Source: Mycteria americana (taxonomy: Eukaryota > Chordata > Aves > Ciconiiformes > Ciconiidae). From it: a DNA stretch of 64,000 nt. The translations under genes and the position numbers were made by a program. This document shows, piece after piece, positions 1 through 14,529 of this stretch (position 1 is its first letter; the number at the start of each line of letters is the position of its first letter). The notes under the pieces were generated by a model. It did not search any database. It was not told where the DNA came from and was given only the letters and a program-made list of their open reading frames with translations. The stretch spans positions 139,834,756 to 139,898,755 of the forward strand of contig NC_134366.1 in assembly GCF_035582795.1 (NCBI RefSeq), read 5' to 3'.

Positions 1-3000
1 AAATGCATTTAAAGAGAACTGAAATGTAGATCAGTAAATATTTTTGGATTTCTTCTTGGCATTCAGAATGCAGTTCTGAATTATTTCCAGAAAATAATGC
101 AAGGAGAAGTTTTACATCCAGGATTGTTGGAGCTTCTACCCAGAGCTGAGCCTATTCAAAGATCTAAGTGGACAGAAACTTTCTAAAGACTAAGGCTAAA
201 GAGATTATTTTGAGGGGAATAATTTATTCCACAAATTTCATCTCTTCTTTCTAAATGTGGAGTCTGCACAAGCAGCTGGCTTGTTTTCTTACTCTGTTAA
301 TTACCCAGGCACTTTTATATCTGTAATTTGCTATAGAAATGATGACATTTGAATTGTGTCCTTTAAATATCACTAGTCAGATAAATGTCCAAGTACTGCT
401 CAGGCTTCTCAACTTGTGAGTTTTTAAGACTACTGCAGTCAATGTTCATGAAAAGTGGGTTTAATTCTTGGGAGACTATAAATCAGTAAAATGCTGCTGG
501 TACAGGAAAAGGCCAGGCAGTGCTGTAATGGCTTCTGATTGCCCTGCGGTTCTTCCAAAGGAGGCAGGCAAATTTGTATCTGAACAAACCATCAAAGGAA
601 AGATGGAAAACAAAAATTATTCTTATCCAGGGTGAACTCTCCTAAAAGAGGAGAGTTAGTTGGTTACTGGTTTGCCCTCCAAATTTTTAGGGGAAAAAAA
701 AAATCCTAATTAAAAGTAATTCAATATTTCTTCTTTCTAAACCAACTATTAAGGAAGACTGTTCCCAAAAGAAAATAGCTTGTATTCCCATTTACTGCAT
801 CACACTGAATATGGAAAAGTTCAAACCATTGGAAGAAAAGGTGCATCATAGGAGGAATTCATGCTAGCTGGACGGGGAACCTTACCAGGGTGCCTAAAAG
901 AAGAAGTGAATCTTTGACTTCCTGCAGAGTCAGGAAGAGGTACAGACCCTGTGGGGAGCTGTCCTGCACAAGGGTTTGGCTTAAGCAGTCCGAATCCCTG
1001 CAGGTCCTGTCCTTCTCCATTGGGTAAAGAAAGAATGTAATGAAATTTGCTGCCTTAAGGTTGGTAGGCATATGCTCCCTAGGCTCCTCGTTCATTCCAG
1101 AGTTCATTCCAATCCAAGCTGGACCTTGGTCCGTAAAAACCTGTATCACGATAACATAAGATTTCCACAGCTAGTCTAATCCTCACTACAGTTTAACTGT
1201 CTTGCTGTTCCATTCCAGAGATATCTGTTTTGGTGGGGTGGACAAACGTGATCCAGGCCAGGTTTGTCAGGTTATGCTTCTAGTTTCTGCATCCTATGAT
1301 ACAGAAATGTAATATTGTTACTACTAATGCTGCTGCCATTGCATTAGCTATAACTATACCAAAACCCAGCATAAAGGAGTATCCACAACAGGCCCAATAT
1401 TACACAAATTTGTAAGATAATGACCATAATCTATACAGGAGTTTTCTTCTTTATATATACAAAAAGGGTTGTGCACTGTGGTAGGACCTTACAAATTCCC
1501 AAAAGTGTGAGAATTAAAATGATGTTCAACGAGATTATAAAGTTTAAATTTAATCACAGGCAATGATTGGATTCCAGTTACTTCCCTGTCCTGCGATAAC
1601 AGGGGTTCATAATACTGTACTTCAGAGTCCCTGTGTGCAAGGAAAACATTCCTAAGCCAAGGGTGTATAATGAACTGCAGTCTTAGCTCGTCACACAGGT
1701 AAAAAAATCTAAATGTAAAACACACGAGGCAAATAATAAGGTATTTAAGACTCATTCTGAAGAGACAGGCATTATCAATGATAACTTTTAATGGTGTTCT
1801 GGTTCACTGGGAAGGCTCTGAAGGCACATACCATTGGATTACCTCCTCTTGTGACAGACCAGCACATGCTCAGCTGTACTGTATCATATTTAGATCAGCT
1901 ATGGGTCCAAATAGCACCTAAAAGCCAGGTGCCAAATGCCTAGATGAGAGGTTAGATTCACACCTAAGGATCAATACTTCGCTCCAAACTTTCGAGTCTG
2001 GATCAAGCACAAACTAGAAAAGATTAATTTGCCAGATTTTTTCCAGATCCAACCCAAGGAAGTAGAAACTGCACAAGAACTGAAGAACCAGCAGGAGTTT
2101 TGCCATTTGGATGCAGAAAATTCGCCCACCAATTAATCCTGGATTTACCATGGATTTGAACTTTGAAATATAACCAAATATGGCTGGATTGTGCATTTAT
2201 TTCCCTGCCTTCCACATTTCAACATGCACTGAACTCCATTTCGATCTGCAAAAATTTGAGCCAATTGCTCTTCTTTGTGTCTGCTTTAATGTATCTGAAT
2301 TTTGCATCTAAACACCTGAAAGCAAAACTAAGCTTAGCAACCAATCTGCCTGGATTGATGTGAAAGCCCACAAAATCACATCTGGTTTCTCTCAGTCGGA
2401 GCTCACTTCTATCTCCACTGAAATTGAAGTGAAGCTTCACTTAGCGGTGGTTGAGCCCTGGCCCAGGCTGGAAGGGGTCGGCTGCAGTTTCCATCTGATG
2501 GTGATTTATTTCTTTGCACCATCTGGTGGTTCTTTAGACTAAGTGCAATAGCAGTTCCCAAAATTGCTTCATTCGGTGTTGCAGCAGCGGTGGTCACAGC
2601 AGCTCACAGCCTAGCTTGCAAATGACCTCGGGATAATGCAGAAGATAGCACCTGTCACCAGAGTAGTTAATAATCTAGAATGACACAAATCCCTCTGGTA
2701 TGGCAGAAATCCTGCTTTTTGCTTCAGGTTGCTACTCCATCATCCTGATCACAGGCCTCTTCACAAAAGCATGTGGAGAGTAAAAAATGAAATCTGACAA
2801 AACTGTATTTATAAGAGGAAAAACAGAATTCAGTCAAGGCTTAACAAGTGCTTTAATCAGGATATTATATAAAGCCTGCCAGAGGTATGTGCCAACTAAT
2901 AGCAACTTTTGACCCTGATTTTTGGCTTCATTGACTCTTGGCACTCAAACAACGTGCTGGCTCAGCACTCCAACGAAGCCGACCAATTGGATCAGGTTGT

Positions 3001-6000
3001 ATTTAAGTGTTTTTGGAGGAGGACAGCCATCATCATTAGGTGATTAAAAAAAAATCTTAAGTTCAGAAGTGGTGTAACAAATGCATGTCAAACTATTCAA
3101 CTATAGAGCTCAGGTCATAGGGTAGCTTAAGGTATTGAGGAAAAAAACCAGAGAGACATATATTTCCCCATGGGAATGCATGACATTATAGAACTAGTGA
3201 TGTCTTCACTCTCTGCTTATGAATCCTGGAACTGGTGACTCCAGTGAAATGGTTTAATGTCTTAGCTGTTGAAAACAGCAGATCAGAGTGGATCTGATTA
3301 GACAAGTTCTGCAAATCCTGCCAGATGTTGAATGCTGCTCAGTTAAAACCTGGACTAAGTCCACCAAAGCCAGTGGAGAAAGTAAGAGCTAATGGAGTTC
3401 CTTCAGCCCAGAGTCATGCCCTTACTGTGCTTTATCTTATATTGAAATAGCAAGATACCATGTCTCAATGCTTTGGAAAACTTTCTTTTTATGACTCAAG
3501 TAATTTCTGCACACGCTGATGGTCTCTGGAGATGTGGAAATGGGCCGTAATACTAGTGGGACCTGTCCTTGGAGAATATTCCCTGTGCAAAGGGCACAGC
3601 TCCCAGAATGGTGGCCTATGGCTAGTGTCCCTGAGACAAGAGCTGCCTCAGAGAAGGGGACCAGTGAGACTAGTGAAGCTGTTAGACTGCTCTGGCTATG
3701 ACATGGATAAACACCCCCCGGACAGCCCAAAGCTGCAAGAAAGTTCAGAACAGGCTGAAAGTTCTCCACTTCTCCTTGTCCTCTGCTATCTTCTCCACAC
3801 CTGCACCCACATGCCCGCAGTGAGTGAAGACTTGCTCTCTTTCCCTCCCAGATCAACTACATTTTTTACTAGAAGCAAAACAATATTTAAACTTTCCAGT
3901 GAGGAAGGAAAATCTCTATCTCCCAGTTTTTGCTGGGTCATATCATTCCAGTATTAACTGCCAAGCCTATTCCCCACCTGGACATCTGTGAGAAGGACCT
4001 CACGCAATCACGTTGTTCTCTCACGTGAAAGATTTTTCTGGTCAGACACACCCTTTTTGAACTACGTGGGACACAGTAAAGGTTTTTCAGAAAGTATTTC
4101 CTCTTTCCTTGCTTCTGACTTGGATAGTTGTAATTTCTTTAACTTGCCAGCCACTGAGCCCCACTCTATGGAAAATGTGGAAAATGTTGTATGGATATAG
4201 CCTGCTGGAAGAAACAATCAAGCTGTTAAAAAAAAAAAAAAAAGACACGCAGTGGAAAACAGGTTTGTTTTTACATAAAAATCTAGTAGTAATGGGTGTT
4301 TCTATCTGATCTATCAGATATCTCTCTATTCACTATTGATATTCTTACCGAAGAAAAATTCCCATAAACTCACTTTCATGAAATATTCAGAATACCCCAC
4401 TATTCCTAAAATAGTAGGTAGTGTTTCCATTTTTTAAAATCTTATATAGACCTGTATCTTTTTAGCCCTATTTTTAAAGTTGATCCAGCACACAGATGCA
4501 GGGCATTATATGCCATGAATCCATCTTTAAAACACCTTTGCTCACATTTAGATTTGTGAGCGGTCAACTTTAAAAACAGATTCATTTATCAAGCTTGCAT
4601 CTACATCTGAATTCAGGATGAGGGTTTGGCTCTGATAAGACCACAATTTCTGCTATAACAGTCCTGCCTACACTGGGAAGGACTTTCTTTGATCTGTTAT
4701 AAACTGATCAAGGCTTAATAGTCATCTGAGAAAGTCTTGGTTCATAACTCATTTTTACAGCTATCTGATTTCTTTTTATTTGTTTTGGGTTTCTCTTGGC
4801 TATGAGGCCCCTGAAACAATTTTAAACTTCTCCACAAAACTAAGAATGTAAAATCTTCTGTGAAGCAATCCAATTTCTCTGTTATCGTGATTAATCAGAT
4901 TGTGGTTCTCCAGCAAGGCCATCCCAAGGCCAGAGCAATTAAGAAACTTACATCCTTTTGTAGTTCCTGTTTTTTATTTATTTTTATATAGTCTCAGTAA
5001 CTACCTAGTCATTTCAGTTTAATCGCTGCAGTTCTTTTAGTACCCTTCCCTCCATCTCCAAAAAGGAATTCTTCATGAACCTTTTGTCCCCATGCACTAA
5101 TCTGTTTTCGTGACCTGAACAGCATTTATCCCCTGGTCATAAATGAAATCTGTATTTCATCACATTCATCACTCTGTTCCACGCTACAGCCAAATAGCTG
5201 CACTCCTACAGCTTCAAATGATGGCACAGAAGAGAATTGTTAGATATGCACATTCCAGCTATCCCACATCTGCCAGGTCTGTTGTGGGCAAAAATGAGGA
5301 GACCAGAGCCAAAAAAACAACCCTGCTTTGTGTGTATGTTTTATTTTAAACCATTCTGAAGCCAAGAATGTGAAGATCAACCAAATGCTGACATGCTAGT
5401 AATATTTTGTTTTACACAGATCTATAAATACACTTATCACTGTTTAAACTAAGACTGAATATACTGTAGTCATAAGAAACACACATGTTCTAGAGGACAG
5501 ATAGAAATAATTATATGAAACAAAGACTGGAAACACTTTCTTCTTCTGGGTGGGTTTAGACTTCCTATAAAACTTGATTGGGGATAATCTTCCATTCGTT
5601 GTGCAGATGAGCTTAATGGGAGTCTTCTCTAGGATTGGGCCTAAACACAAATATATTTTTTGTGCCTTTGGTTTTCAACTTTTCTGCAAACTTCTTTCAT
5701 TCTGGAACTGCTTCTAGGCCGTCTATAGCTATGAATAGCAAAACTATTATCAGTAAGTCCAAATTGACTGTATAGGAGCACCTCCACTGGAAAAAAGGTA
5801 AACTTCCATAAATAAAAAAAAAGTGTTCAAAAGAAACACGGAATTGCCTCAGCTAGGGATCAGCCATGATTAATCTAGTCTGCCCTGTTGTCTCTGACAA
5901 AGACCAGCACCAGACTCAGGGCTAGAAAACTGGTATGGAAAGATATAGCAGGATCGGGAAGAAAAGGATGAAAAAAGGTAGTAAGTTACCTATTGTATTC

Positions 6001-6283
6001 ACAGAATATACATACTGACTTTCTGAACTTTCCTTATACTGAAGCTCAAGGACAAGGAAGAGGCAGACTTCACTGACTGTCTTTGGCGAAGATGAAGGAG
6101 AAAAAAGAAAAACAATAGTGATAATAAAGGGTTGTAAGCAAGGAGGGGAGAGACCTCTGGCTCTTCTGTCTTAGAACAGACAGGGTGGGCAGGAGTGGAG
6201 GTCAGCTCACGTAACGGGAAGTGTAGGATTTCTGGAGAAGTTGCACTGGCTCTACTCCTACCCACAAAAGGAAACACACTTAC

Positions 6284-6422
6284 CTGCCTGCTTCTGGGGA
6301 AGGCAATAGAGTAGGTCACTGGCAGACTGACAGGTGTGAACAACTGCATTGGTAAAGTGAAAGGTGTTAGATGGCAACCAGATTTTGAGTAAGAGGAAGA
6401 ATTAAAGGTGGAAGGTAAATTG
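6284..6422 (-). other. Isolated exon-like segment, unknown
   Basis: On the minus strand this 139-bp segment follows a TTTTCAG acceptor and ends at a near-perfect donor, GCAG|GTAAGTG. It is open in one frame (46 codons after one leading base, phase 2 in, phase 0 out). The peptide is rich in Ser, Thr and Pro and resembles nothing I know. It may be a non-coding RNA exon or chance. I found no partner exon. Confidence 0.2.
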
Positions 6423-9400
6423 CTGAAAATGGCCACAAACACTGAAATCTATGGAGCTTGGACTTCGAAAGACAGCATTTAATCAGGAAACTAGCAGGAA
6501 GGACCGCTTGGAAAGAAATTATGAAGGGAGAAAGAAGTGGCAATTACTAAAAGAGACTAAAGAGCAAATTGCCTCATACGGGAGAAGATAAGAAGCTTAT
6601 ATACCTATACTAATAAAATCACACTCACAAAATCATGTGTTTGTTCTAGGAAATACAAGCAAAGAAACCCACAATCTATTTTTTAAATCTATTAAAATTG
6701 GGAAATTAAGAATCTACTGACTTCCAAGTCTGTGAAACAGGCCAAGTAAAAATGAAATTTAAAAAAAAAAAAAAAGCAGAAAACTTTAGAATCTAGGACT
6801 GGATAAAAGGTTTCTTTTGATAAACTAAGGTTTAAAATATCTGACTCTTTAGGGATTAGGTAGAACTTGTGACTTGATCAGTAAAATATTAAGCCATCTC
6901 TGTTGTGAGATCAGTACAAAACGTAACTGTTAATAGTACAGTTGATAGAAAATAACTGATCAATTGATTGAAATGGTGACTCAAGTTTGTTAAATGCTTG
7001 TTTGCCAGAGAGCTGCCATTATGCCAGCAAGTATCAGCTGAGATTTCTCAAATTTTAGAGGATTGCCTATCTCTATATCAGTGACTTTTTCTGTTTCAGG
7101 AAAAGAAAACACAATTTCCTGAGTCAGTGCCTGAGTTGGCAGAGCACTTCTAGATTGAAGAGATCTGAATTCAGAATGGTTCCTCTCACCAAGTACTGTA
7201 CATCCTCTTGGATGTGAGGACACCTTTGTGAGTCACTCTGGTGTAGCAGTAGTAGCTCCTAGCTCTGAAACCAGATCTGCATTCACATGCAGCAGGAGGT
7301 GCATTTCAAAGCCTATTCCCTTCTTCATTCACGAAGCACAAGCAGCTCGGCATACAGACACTGCTCACAAGCGCAACAAGAGGCAGCTTGAGAGAGAGAA
7401 CCAAAAAGCTCTTCTCTGCTTGCTCTTCAGAAGAGGCAGTGGACCAGAGGGAAGCATCCAGTTACCCAGATCTGACTTGTGTGCTGGCAGTTGGACCACA
7501 CTGGTTTTGCATATGGTATATAAAATGAGCAAACATAAAAATGGCTATTGATGAAGTGCGATTTCACCCTTAAAATGCAGCCGAATTCACTGCATCAGGC
7601 CAGAGAAGTGCCAAAAATGTGAGGGAGCTGCAACAGTATCACATAATCTGTGCAATGAATAAACTCAGAGTTAAATGGACCTCACAGCATGAATGTAAAG
7701 ACTCTGTCCATCCAGTGTGAGAAAGTCTCACAGTATAAGATTCAGAGATAATTCCTGCAGGAACTGCAACAAATGGGATACCTAAAGAAATTTCAGGCCT
7801 GCGCAAAAGCTATCATCAGAGCCACTTAATGGCAGTGGCAGAGGGGTATTGAGTTCAGCAGTTTGTAGATAGCCATGGGTAGGCCAATGACCAATCTGTG
7901 TACTTATTTTCTGTGCATTTAAACTGCTCAGTCCTTGGAAATTTGGCATCTTTGTATGGTTCTATTTACTCACTTGGCCCTAGGAAAAAAGTTGGTTAGG
8001 ACGGAATGAGTAACTTTTTTTTTCCTTGTTTTTTTTTCCTCAAGAAAGGAGCAGAATAATCATTTTTTTTTCATTGTTTTCTGTCAGCATGTTGAAAGAT
8101 GGGCACATTATCAGACTGATAAATTTTCCTAAGAATTCTAGAGGGTTGATCTGAACCAAATGTAAATACTAAGCAACGAAACTCTCATCTTTTTTGTGTT
8201 CAATGTGGTTCCAAAATCATTAAGCCGAGTAGGGCTTGGACTGAGATCTGTAATATTTTTTTCCGTGTTCATCAGAGATCACTAAGTAACTTGAAAAATG
8301 TTCTTTTGTATCTTAGTAAACAAAAACAAAAATTAAGCCCAAGTTTTTCTCTATGTCATTCCGAAGTGAAACATTTTAGCTTCCTTTGAGGCCTGCCCTT
8401 CCCTTGAAAGATATATTAGAGTTTTAAAACTACCATTAGATTGACAGACTGGCATGTCAAAACTGGTGGGGTTATTACTGATGCTTTATGCTTCTGGAGC
8501 ATGACTGCTACACTTACTTGGTTCTCAGTTTAATGTTCATGTGGATAATTCCCCTGCAGTCTTCCAAGGAGAAGTTCAAATACATCAGGATTTATGCTCC
8601 CTCTGATTCCTGAACTGTGATCTGTAGACATTGTTTGTGAAACACCTGAAGTTTATTAAGTGCTTGGCATTCATGGGCATCTTATCTTTTTCACATAACA
8701 GCATCTACCTTACTGTTTATCAAAATCTATGTAGATCTAAACAAATTAAGCCTGGGAATATATCATCACGATAGACAGCCATAGAGGAGTTAACAAAAAA
8801 GTGTAAGCTAAGTCTCAATTTGTGATTAATAATTAATGTACACGAGATCACAAACCCTTTACTCCCACTGGCAGGCTGCTACTTATCAAAGTATTTTCAG
8901 TGCAGTCAATGAAAAGTGTGTAACTGCTGACAAACATGAAAATGAGTCTGCAAGTCTTCAATACTTTGTGTACACTGCAGTCTTAAGTCAAATCTTGCTG
9001 CCATTTATTCAGGACAAACTAGATCCATTATATAGCTGCTATTTTGAAAACTTTTCTTTTTTTTTTTTTTTTTTTTTTTTTGGCATCCTGGCAGGTTTTT
9101 AGGAAGAATCTGCAACTTTTTAATCAGGTTTGGAGTAGCTCTGGCATGTCTACAGCATATGTGGCTAACAATTGGGTAGCACATGTCAATAAGTCAGGCC
9201 AGCGTGGAACTGGCAGGGTAAACTGCCCTATTTTCTGTGGAAATAAATCTATTGCAACTCCCTTTGATGTCTCAAACCACCCGTGCACAAAGATTGTGCC
9301 AGAAATCTGACCTGATGTGTTACAATGTACATATCCTGACACTGAATAATGTTGGCTACATCCTTAGTTACCATAAGAGGCTGAATTTCTTCCACAGTCA

Positions 9401-9657
9401 GCTTGCTTCACTTCATATGTCTGGCCCATCACTTGATAATTTGCATTAACTGAACAACTGAAAGCTAAAAGAAAACTGAAAAGGAACGTGTGAGCATCTC
9501 CTTCTCTTGCAAGCCATAGCAAGAGAGACACTGTGATTGCTCTCCCTCTTACCAGACTTGCAACGAGAAGAAGAGAGTCTGGCCTATGACATTTGCTCTG
9601 TTTGCACCCTCTTCTTACAAATTTCTTATACTATACCATATACTTTGACTTTGATAG

Positions 9658-9755
9658 TACCTTGGTATTAGTCCATATGTTTGAATGGCTTTCACCCATA
9701 ACTGATTCCCCACAACCCAACCAGCTCTCAATGCTGTTCTCAGAACCACAGCATG
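9658..9755 (+). other. Isolated exon-like segment, unknown
   Basis: This 98-bp plus-strand stretch lies between a TTTGATAG acceptor-like site and a strong donor, CATG|GTAAGA. The reading frame stays open, ends in phase 1 and reads naturally (it includes HMFEWLSPITDSP). The acceptor has only a modest pyrimidine tract. No matching upstream or downstream exon was recognised, so it is a weak candidate. Confidence 0.15.
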
Positions 9756-12700
9756 GTAAGAAGACTCTGGCACTGGCTGTGACTCGGTTGAGCCTTGCAT
9801 GTGATATATGCCTTTGGAAAAAACTGAGAATAAAATACACATTGGAAGAGAAACACCAAAGTAGCTATGTGGTTACATTTTCAGCACTCTTCAACCTGAA
9901 AAATTGTGATTTCTAGAACTTAGTGTTAAACTTTCTCATGCATGTAACGGTCCTCGTTTGTACCATGTGTGCCCTGTTTCTCCCTACTGATCTCAGTAAT
10001 AAGGAAGTACTGAAACCCTAATTTTAGCTCCTGTGTGTTGATAGATTAACATGAACAAGTTATGAACTCAGGCACAGATGCTTTATTAGCATTTGAATGG
10101 ATAATGGGTAATCGCAGGACATAATACAAGAATCATATTCTTAGTGTGACATTAGTCTTAGAACCCTGGTGGCACGAAAGGCTTCAATGTTCGCTAGAAA
10201 TTTCAAACTTCTCAAGCATCTAGAAACGTGCCTTATTCTGCCAAGTACTGAGCATTTGTCTTTTGTGGAAAGCTGTTCAACACATTTCTAAAAGTTGAAA
10301 AAAGGCATACTACCCCCTCCCTTAAGCAGTTGAGAGAGATAGCAAGTTGTCAGTGTGTTGTATTTCAGATGAATGAAGGCTTAACTCTGGTTTCTTATAG
10401 TTTTGGTAACAAAGACATCTTTCTTTACTAATGGAGATCTTGTTCTTCACCTCCCACATGCTATTGCTGCTGTTTCTTATAAATACAAACTATTGGATTC
10501 AATTTTAAAATATATTAAGCAACTAAGGCTCATGCTGACTTCATGGGGAACTCTGAGTTCTTAGTACATCAGGTCCTCACTCATTAGTCCCCTACTTCAT
10601 TCTCTCAGTAACACAGACCTGTGTTTTCTTTCCATGAGGCTTCTATACCTTTTAATGTCTCATGCTGAAGACTCTTTTTTTCCTTCAACTGAATACTAAT
10701 AACATACAGCTTTTGAAGGCATTCTTTATTTCAGCAGTTAGCTACTAGTTATTAGCTATTCACCTGAAAGGTGGATGATAGGTATTATTATCCCCAGGTT
10801 TAATAAAAGAAAACTTGTGACCTGTGGGCAAATGAGAAAAGGTTCCTCCTTCTTCTTATAAATCTTTCCATGAAATCTCATTCTTCCTACTGATGACTAT
10901 ATAAGGTTTCTCTTAAAACTGGAACTAGTTCTTTCGAACTGAAATTAGTTGCTAGATGAAGAAGCAGTAGGGAGAAGATTATAGTGATGTTGGTGGAAAG
11001 ACTACTGGAACTGGCTAGAGAAGCTAGTAATTAGTGAAAATTAATCTCAACAGTTACAGTGGGAGAACTAAATCTAAGAAGCTTGCAGGTTTACAGCACA
11101 TTGCAAACTGTAAACTGGCATTAAAATCCTCTAAACCTGTTATTTCCTTGCCTTTAAATACATTTCCAAAGCGATTTTTAGAGTATCTTTGGAAAGAAAT
11201 TATTTCTTGCAATTTTTGTGCCTACTGCTTTTTCCAACCTTCTTGAAAAGCCTGACTGACAAAACCACGGGGGTCCATCCAAATTTGTTTAAGTGTATAA
11301 AGTAACTGATACTGTTTGTATAGTACTGTTTGTACAGTGAGACTGCAATTGGTGAGAAGAATGGCATAAAGGCCTCTGAATGCACTTCTTCTTTACAGAA
11401 CAAAACTCTTAGAACACTTTTCTTAATGAGAATGAAATCGCCCTTATTTCAGACTTTCATACAACACCTATTTCTGTCACGCGTTCAGCATTTATCTTAC
11501 ACACTAGTATTCTGGATAGCTGTCCTGTTTGAATGCATAGGCCTCCCAGGGGTAGCCTTGGATGGCTGAATATCTGGGCAGTATCTCCAACAATTTTGCT
11601 TCTCTGTTTCATGAGAGAGAATCCAGCTTTATTAGATTTTTTTCCCTATTTAATGTGCTGGGTATGTGCATGGTTTGATGTGCAGCATAATATTTGTTTG
11701 GTTTTATTTCCCCTCTCTGACATATAAAATCTAATAAGCAAGTCTTTTGTTGCTATGGCAGAAAGATTCTTGAAACACTTAATGATAGAAAATAATTTAA
11801 AAAAAATGGAGTGGCATCTCACTTCTATTTTTGGCAAGTTTGTTCACATGTGTTTACAAAGCCAGAACTCTGAAATGCTCTAAGCTAAGAGTTCCACAGT
11901 GAAACCAAGCCAACCTCATAAAGTTCAGTAACTCCAGAGTCTAAATTCTTATGCTAAATGTATTATTGTTCAAAAGGAACTTGTAACAATCATTTACTGG
12001 GAAAGCATGCCTTCCTAATAATTTCCAAACAAAGCATTACCTGCTTGCCACAATCAGGCAACACATAGGGACCGTGCTTTACAAGACGTAATTTCAACCC
12101 TGCAGTTGCTCAGTACTCCAGAATGCCATTTATAAACTTTTCAAGAGTTTTGCTTGCCCAGCGCCATCTGAAGTTTGGATGTTTTTCCAAGTGTCACTGT
12201 TATGGAAATTTCTAGCAATATTTATAGTGTTTATTGGTTTTAGGTTTCAGGAGGTGCAGCGTCGGCCTGTGATATATAATGAATAAAGCAGAGAATTACA
12301 AGATGCTGTTTCTGTAAAAATGTGGTAAGGAATGGTAATGCTTCAGTGGGATTTCCTGGTTATGTGGCATTTTAACTCAGATGACTAATTTTGGTTTGCA
12401 ACCACGTCTGATAACTAGTGGGGGAGAAGGGGAAAGCTTAAAACTTACTATGGATTTAATGCTTTTATCTCTTGCCCTATATATAAGACCTTTGCTTTCC
12501 ACTTTCCTGCTTCTTGATCTCATTTCCCATCTTGCCCAGTACCCCCAGAAACTCTCCTGCATTATCTGTCCTACCATGACCATGTTTTATTCAGCCTAAC
12601 CTCACAGCACTCTACATCCATCTGCTTGTGCTACCCCCAGAATGCACTCACACACCATTGGACCCCCTTGGGCCTGAAAACATCAAAAGAGAGCAGGTGT

Positions 12701-13096
12701 GCAAAAGAATGTACTGGGCGTGCAGAGAAAAGCTGTAGCAAGAGTAAAGCCTCCTATTGCAGTGGGACCTTTCTGCTCCCTCTGTGCTTTCTGGTACTCT
12801 TGCTTCCTGCAGGACGCTTCCTGAGCTCTCCAGTTAAAGAAAAAAAGAGCAATAAAGCATGTGGAACCTTATCACAGTCACATTATGCTAATGTTACCTT
12901 CACACAGAGGAAAAGTGCTCACCCTGTTTAACTGTAGGTACCAAATTTATGCTTCCCCTGCAGGCTCAGTGGCTTCCACGAGTCAGACAACTCAATTAGA
13001 TACTTAAAGTTCAATGTTATAAGCAGCACCAAGGTAGTCATGTAACTTCCACTTGTTCCCACACTCATACCTTTGTAATGCTTTTTCCTCTTTCAG

Positions 13097-13252
13097 GAGA
13101 TTGCCAGAGCAGTCACTAAGTGCTTGAATAACTCATCCTTGATGAATGTGCTATCAACAGAATTAACAGCTTCTCAGGCAAAAGCAAAATTGTGTGGCAG
13201 AAATTTTCTCAACGAGTGTCAACCTTAAGTCAATAAAGTGTGTCTGCCTGGG
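13097..13252 (+). other. Terminal-exon-like segment with poly(A) signal
   Basis: A strong pyrimidine tract and acceptor (CTTTTTCCTCTTTCAG) is followed by 43 open codons starting EIARAVTKCLNNSSLMN and a TAA at 13226-13228. AATAAA follows at 13232-13237, then a GT-rich element at 13238-13252. This is the arrangement of a last coding exon or of a lncRNA 3' exon. A second acceptor-donor pair lies upstream (12251-12324), but it is closed in all frames after a few codons. I do not recognise the peptide. Chance cannot be excluded. Confidence 0.3.
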
Positions 13253-14529
13253 GTAGCACAAAAGTGTATCAGAGACCCAAGGGTTTTTTACTGACTCAAT
13301 TTTGAAGACACAAGGTGAGCCTACAATACTGTTAAAAGTAATTTTTAACCAATTACTTTTTTCATGGTGTTGCTAGAAGTAACTAAATACTGTAATATAC
13401 TATATAGGTACATATTTGTTGTTTTCTTGCAATCCTAGCTGCTAATGGAGTCATGTAAGAGTTTTTTTACATGGACAAGATCTTGCAGCAGATGACATCT
13501 GAGGCCAGGACCCAAGAAGGGAACAAGCAGAACTTGGTATCTCTTCCAAAGGGTCCTAGGAATTGCTGATGCCAGGGAAAACTAATATCCCTTTTAATGT
13601 AAAAATAATTTTTATGGGTCAGAGGCACAACACTCACATTATACAAAGATTTTTGTGTGTAAACAAGGAATTTACAGCATTTTGCTGAAATTTAATCTGA
13701 GGAAATGGTGTAATTACATGTTATAATGAGAACCTACTTTCTATTATTTCTCTCAAACTTATCTCCATGTCCCAAGTGCAAGCAATGCTGCTGCTATAGC
13801 ATGCACAGCAAGTTAAAAACTAGGACAAGAACAGGTAACCATACACAAACCCTGATGTGTTTCACTAGCTTGTGAATTAGGAGATAGTAGTTGGAATTTC
13901 AGATCTCACTCTGGAGTATTTTGTGACAGTGGGCACATCATTTCGTCTGTATGTAAGATGCTACAAATCTCTTAGCTGAAAATGGGGAAAACAATGAAAA
14001 AAGCAGATTACTGGGCCTGTTAAAATTATATAAACTGTCTTCTAATAATACTTACCAGATCAACAGCACTTATCACCCCAATGGTACCTTCACTCAAACA
14101 CCATTACTCCAGACCCAGTTTCATCCCAGCATCCCACAACAGTTCTTGATCTGGGCTTGCAATTTCTGTAAAGGAGAGTAAGAAAGCATCACCAGGATCA
14201 AACCATTCATGGACGGTCCCCAACACAAACCCAAACCCAAGGGGGAATTCATGAGGCTTACCAGGTTAGGGTCACGGCTAACAGAAGACCAAGTTTTGGG
14301 GTGGCATGGGGGAGGATGCTAGATATAGAAAGGACTGCTGGGTTAAGCTTGAAGGCTAGGTGTGCAAAACAAACAAAGCAAAAAAAAGGTTTAGGAAATT
14401 CGGTGATGGTATTTCTTAATGTGAGAGGTACTGGAGTTGCCTGGCAGCATCTTGCAACCGAGAACGAGGAGGTCTGCAGAAGTCAGACCTGTGAAAACAA
14501 GGGACTGCAAAGGTAAGAGGCTGCTCCAC

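Larger units (their letters stand above)
1..14520. other. AT-rich intergenic or intronic DNA, no recognised gene
   Basis: I found no exon of the genes expected nearby from mammalian synteny (SBSPON thrombospondin domain, TERF1 Myb domain) on either strand. Open frames here are short or overlap each other on both strands. A few segments flanked by good splice signals are listed separately at low confidence. Homopolymer runs occur at 4227-4243 (A), 6762-6776 (A) and 9057-9081 (25 T). Confidence 0.6.

Noticed and set aside
3437-3957. Overlapping frames of about 140 codons on both strands
   Set aside because: Both strands are open over the same bases, with no motif, start context or splice partner. 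Treated as chance.
9057-9342. 25-T run with an open minus-strand frame upstream, considered as a processed pseudogene with poly(A) tail
   Set aside because: No recognisable parent gene or flanking duplication, and LINE-driven processed pseudogenes are rare in birds.
1-14520. Search for SBSPON and TERF1 exons expected from mammalian gene order
   Set aside because: No thrombospondin type 1, somatomedin-B or Myb-like peptide seen on either strand. These genes probably lie left of the window.
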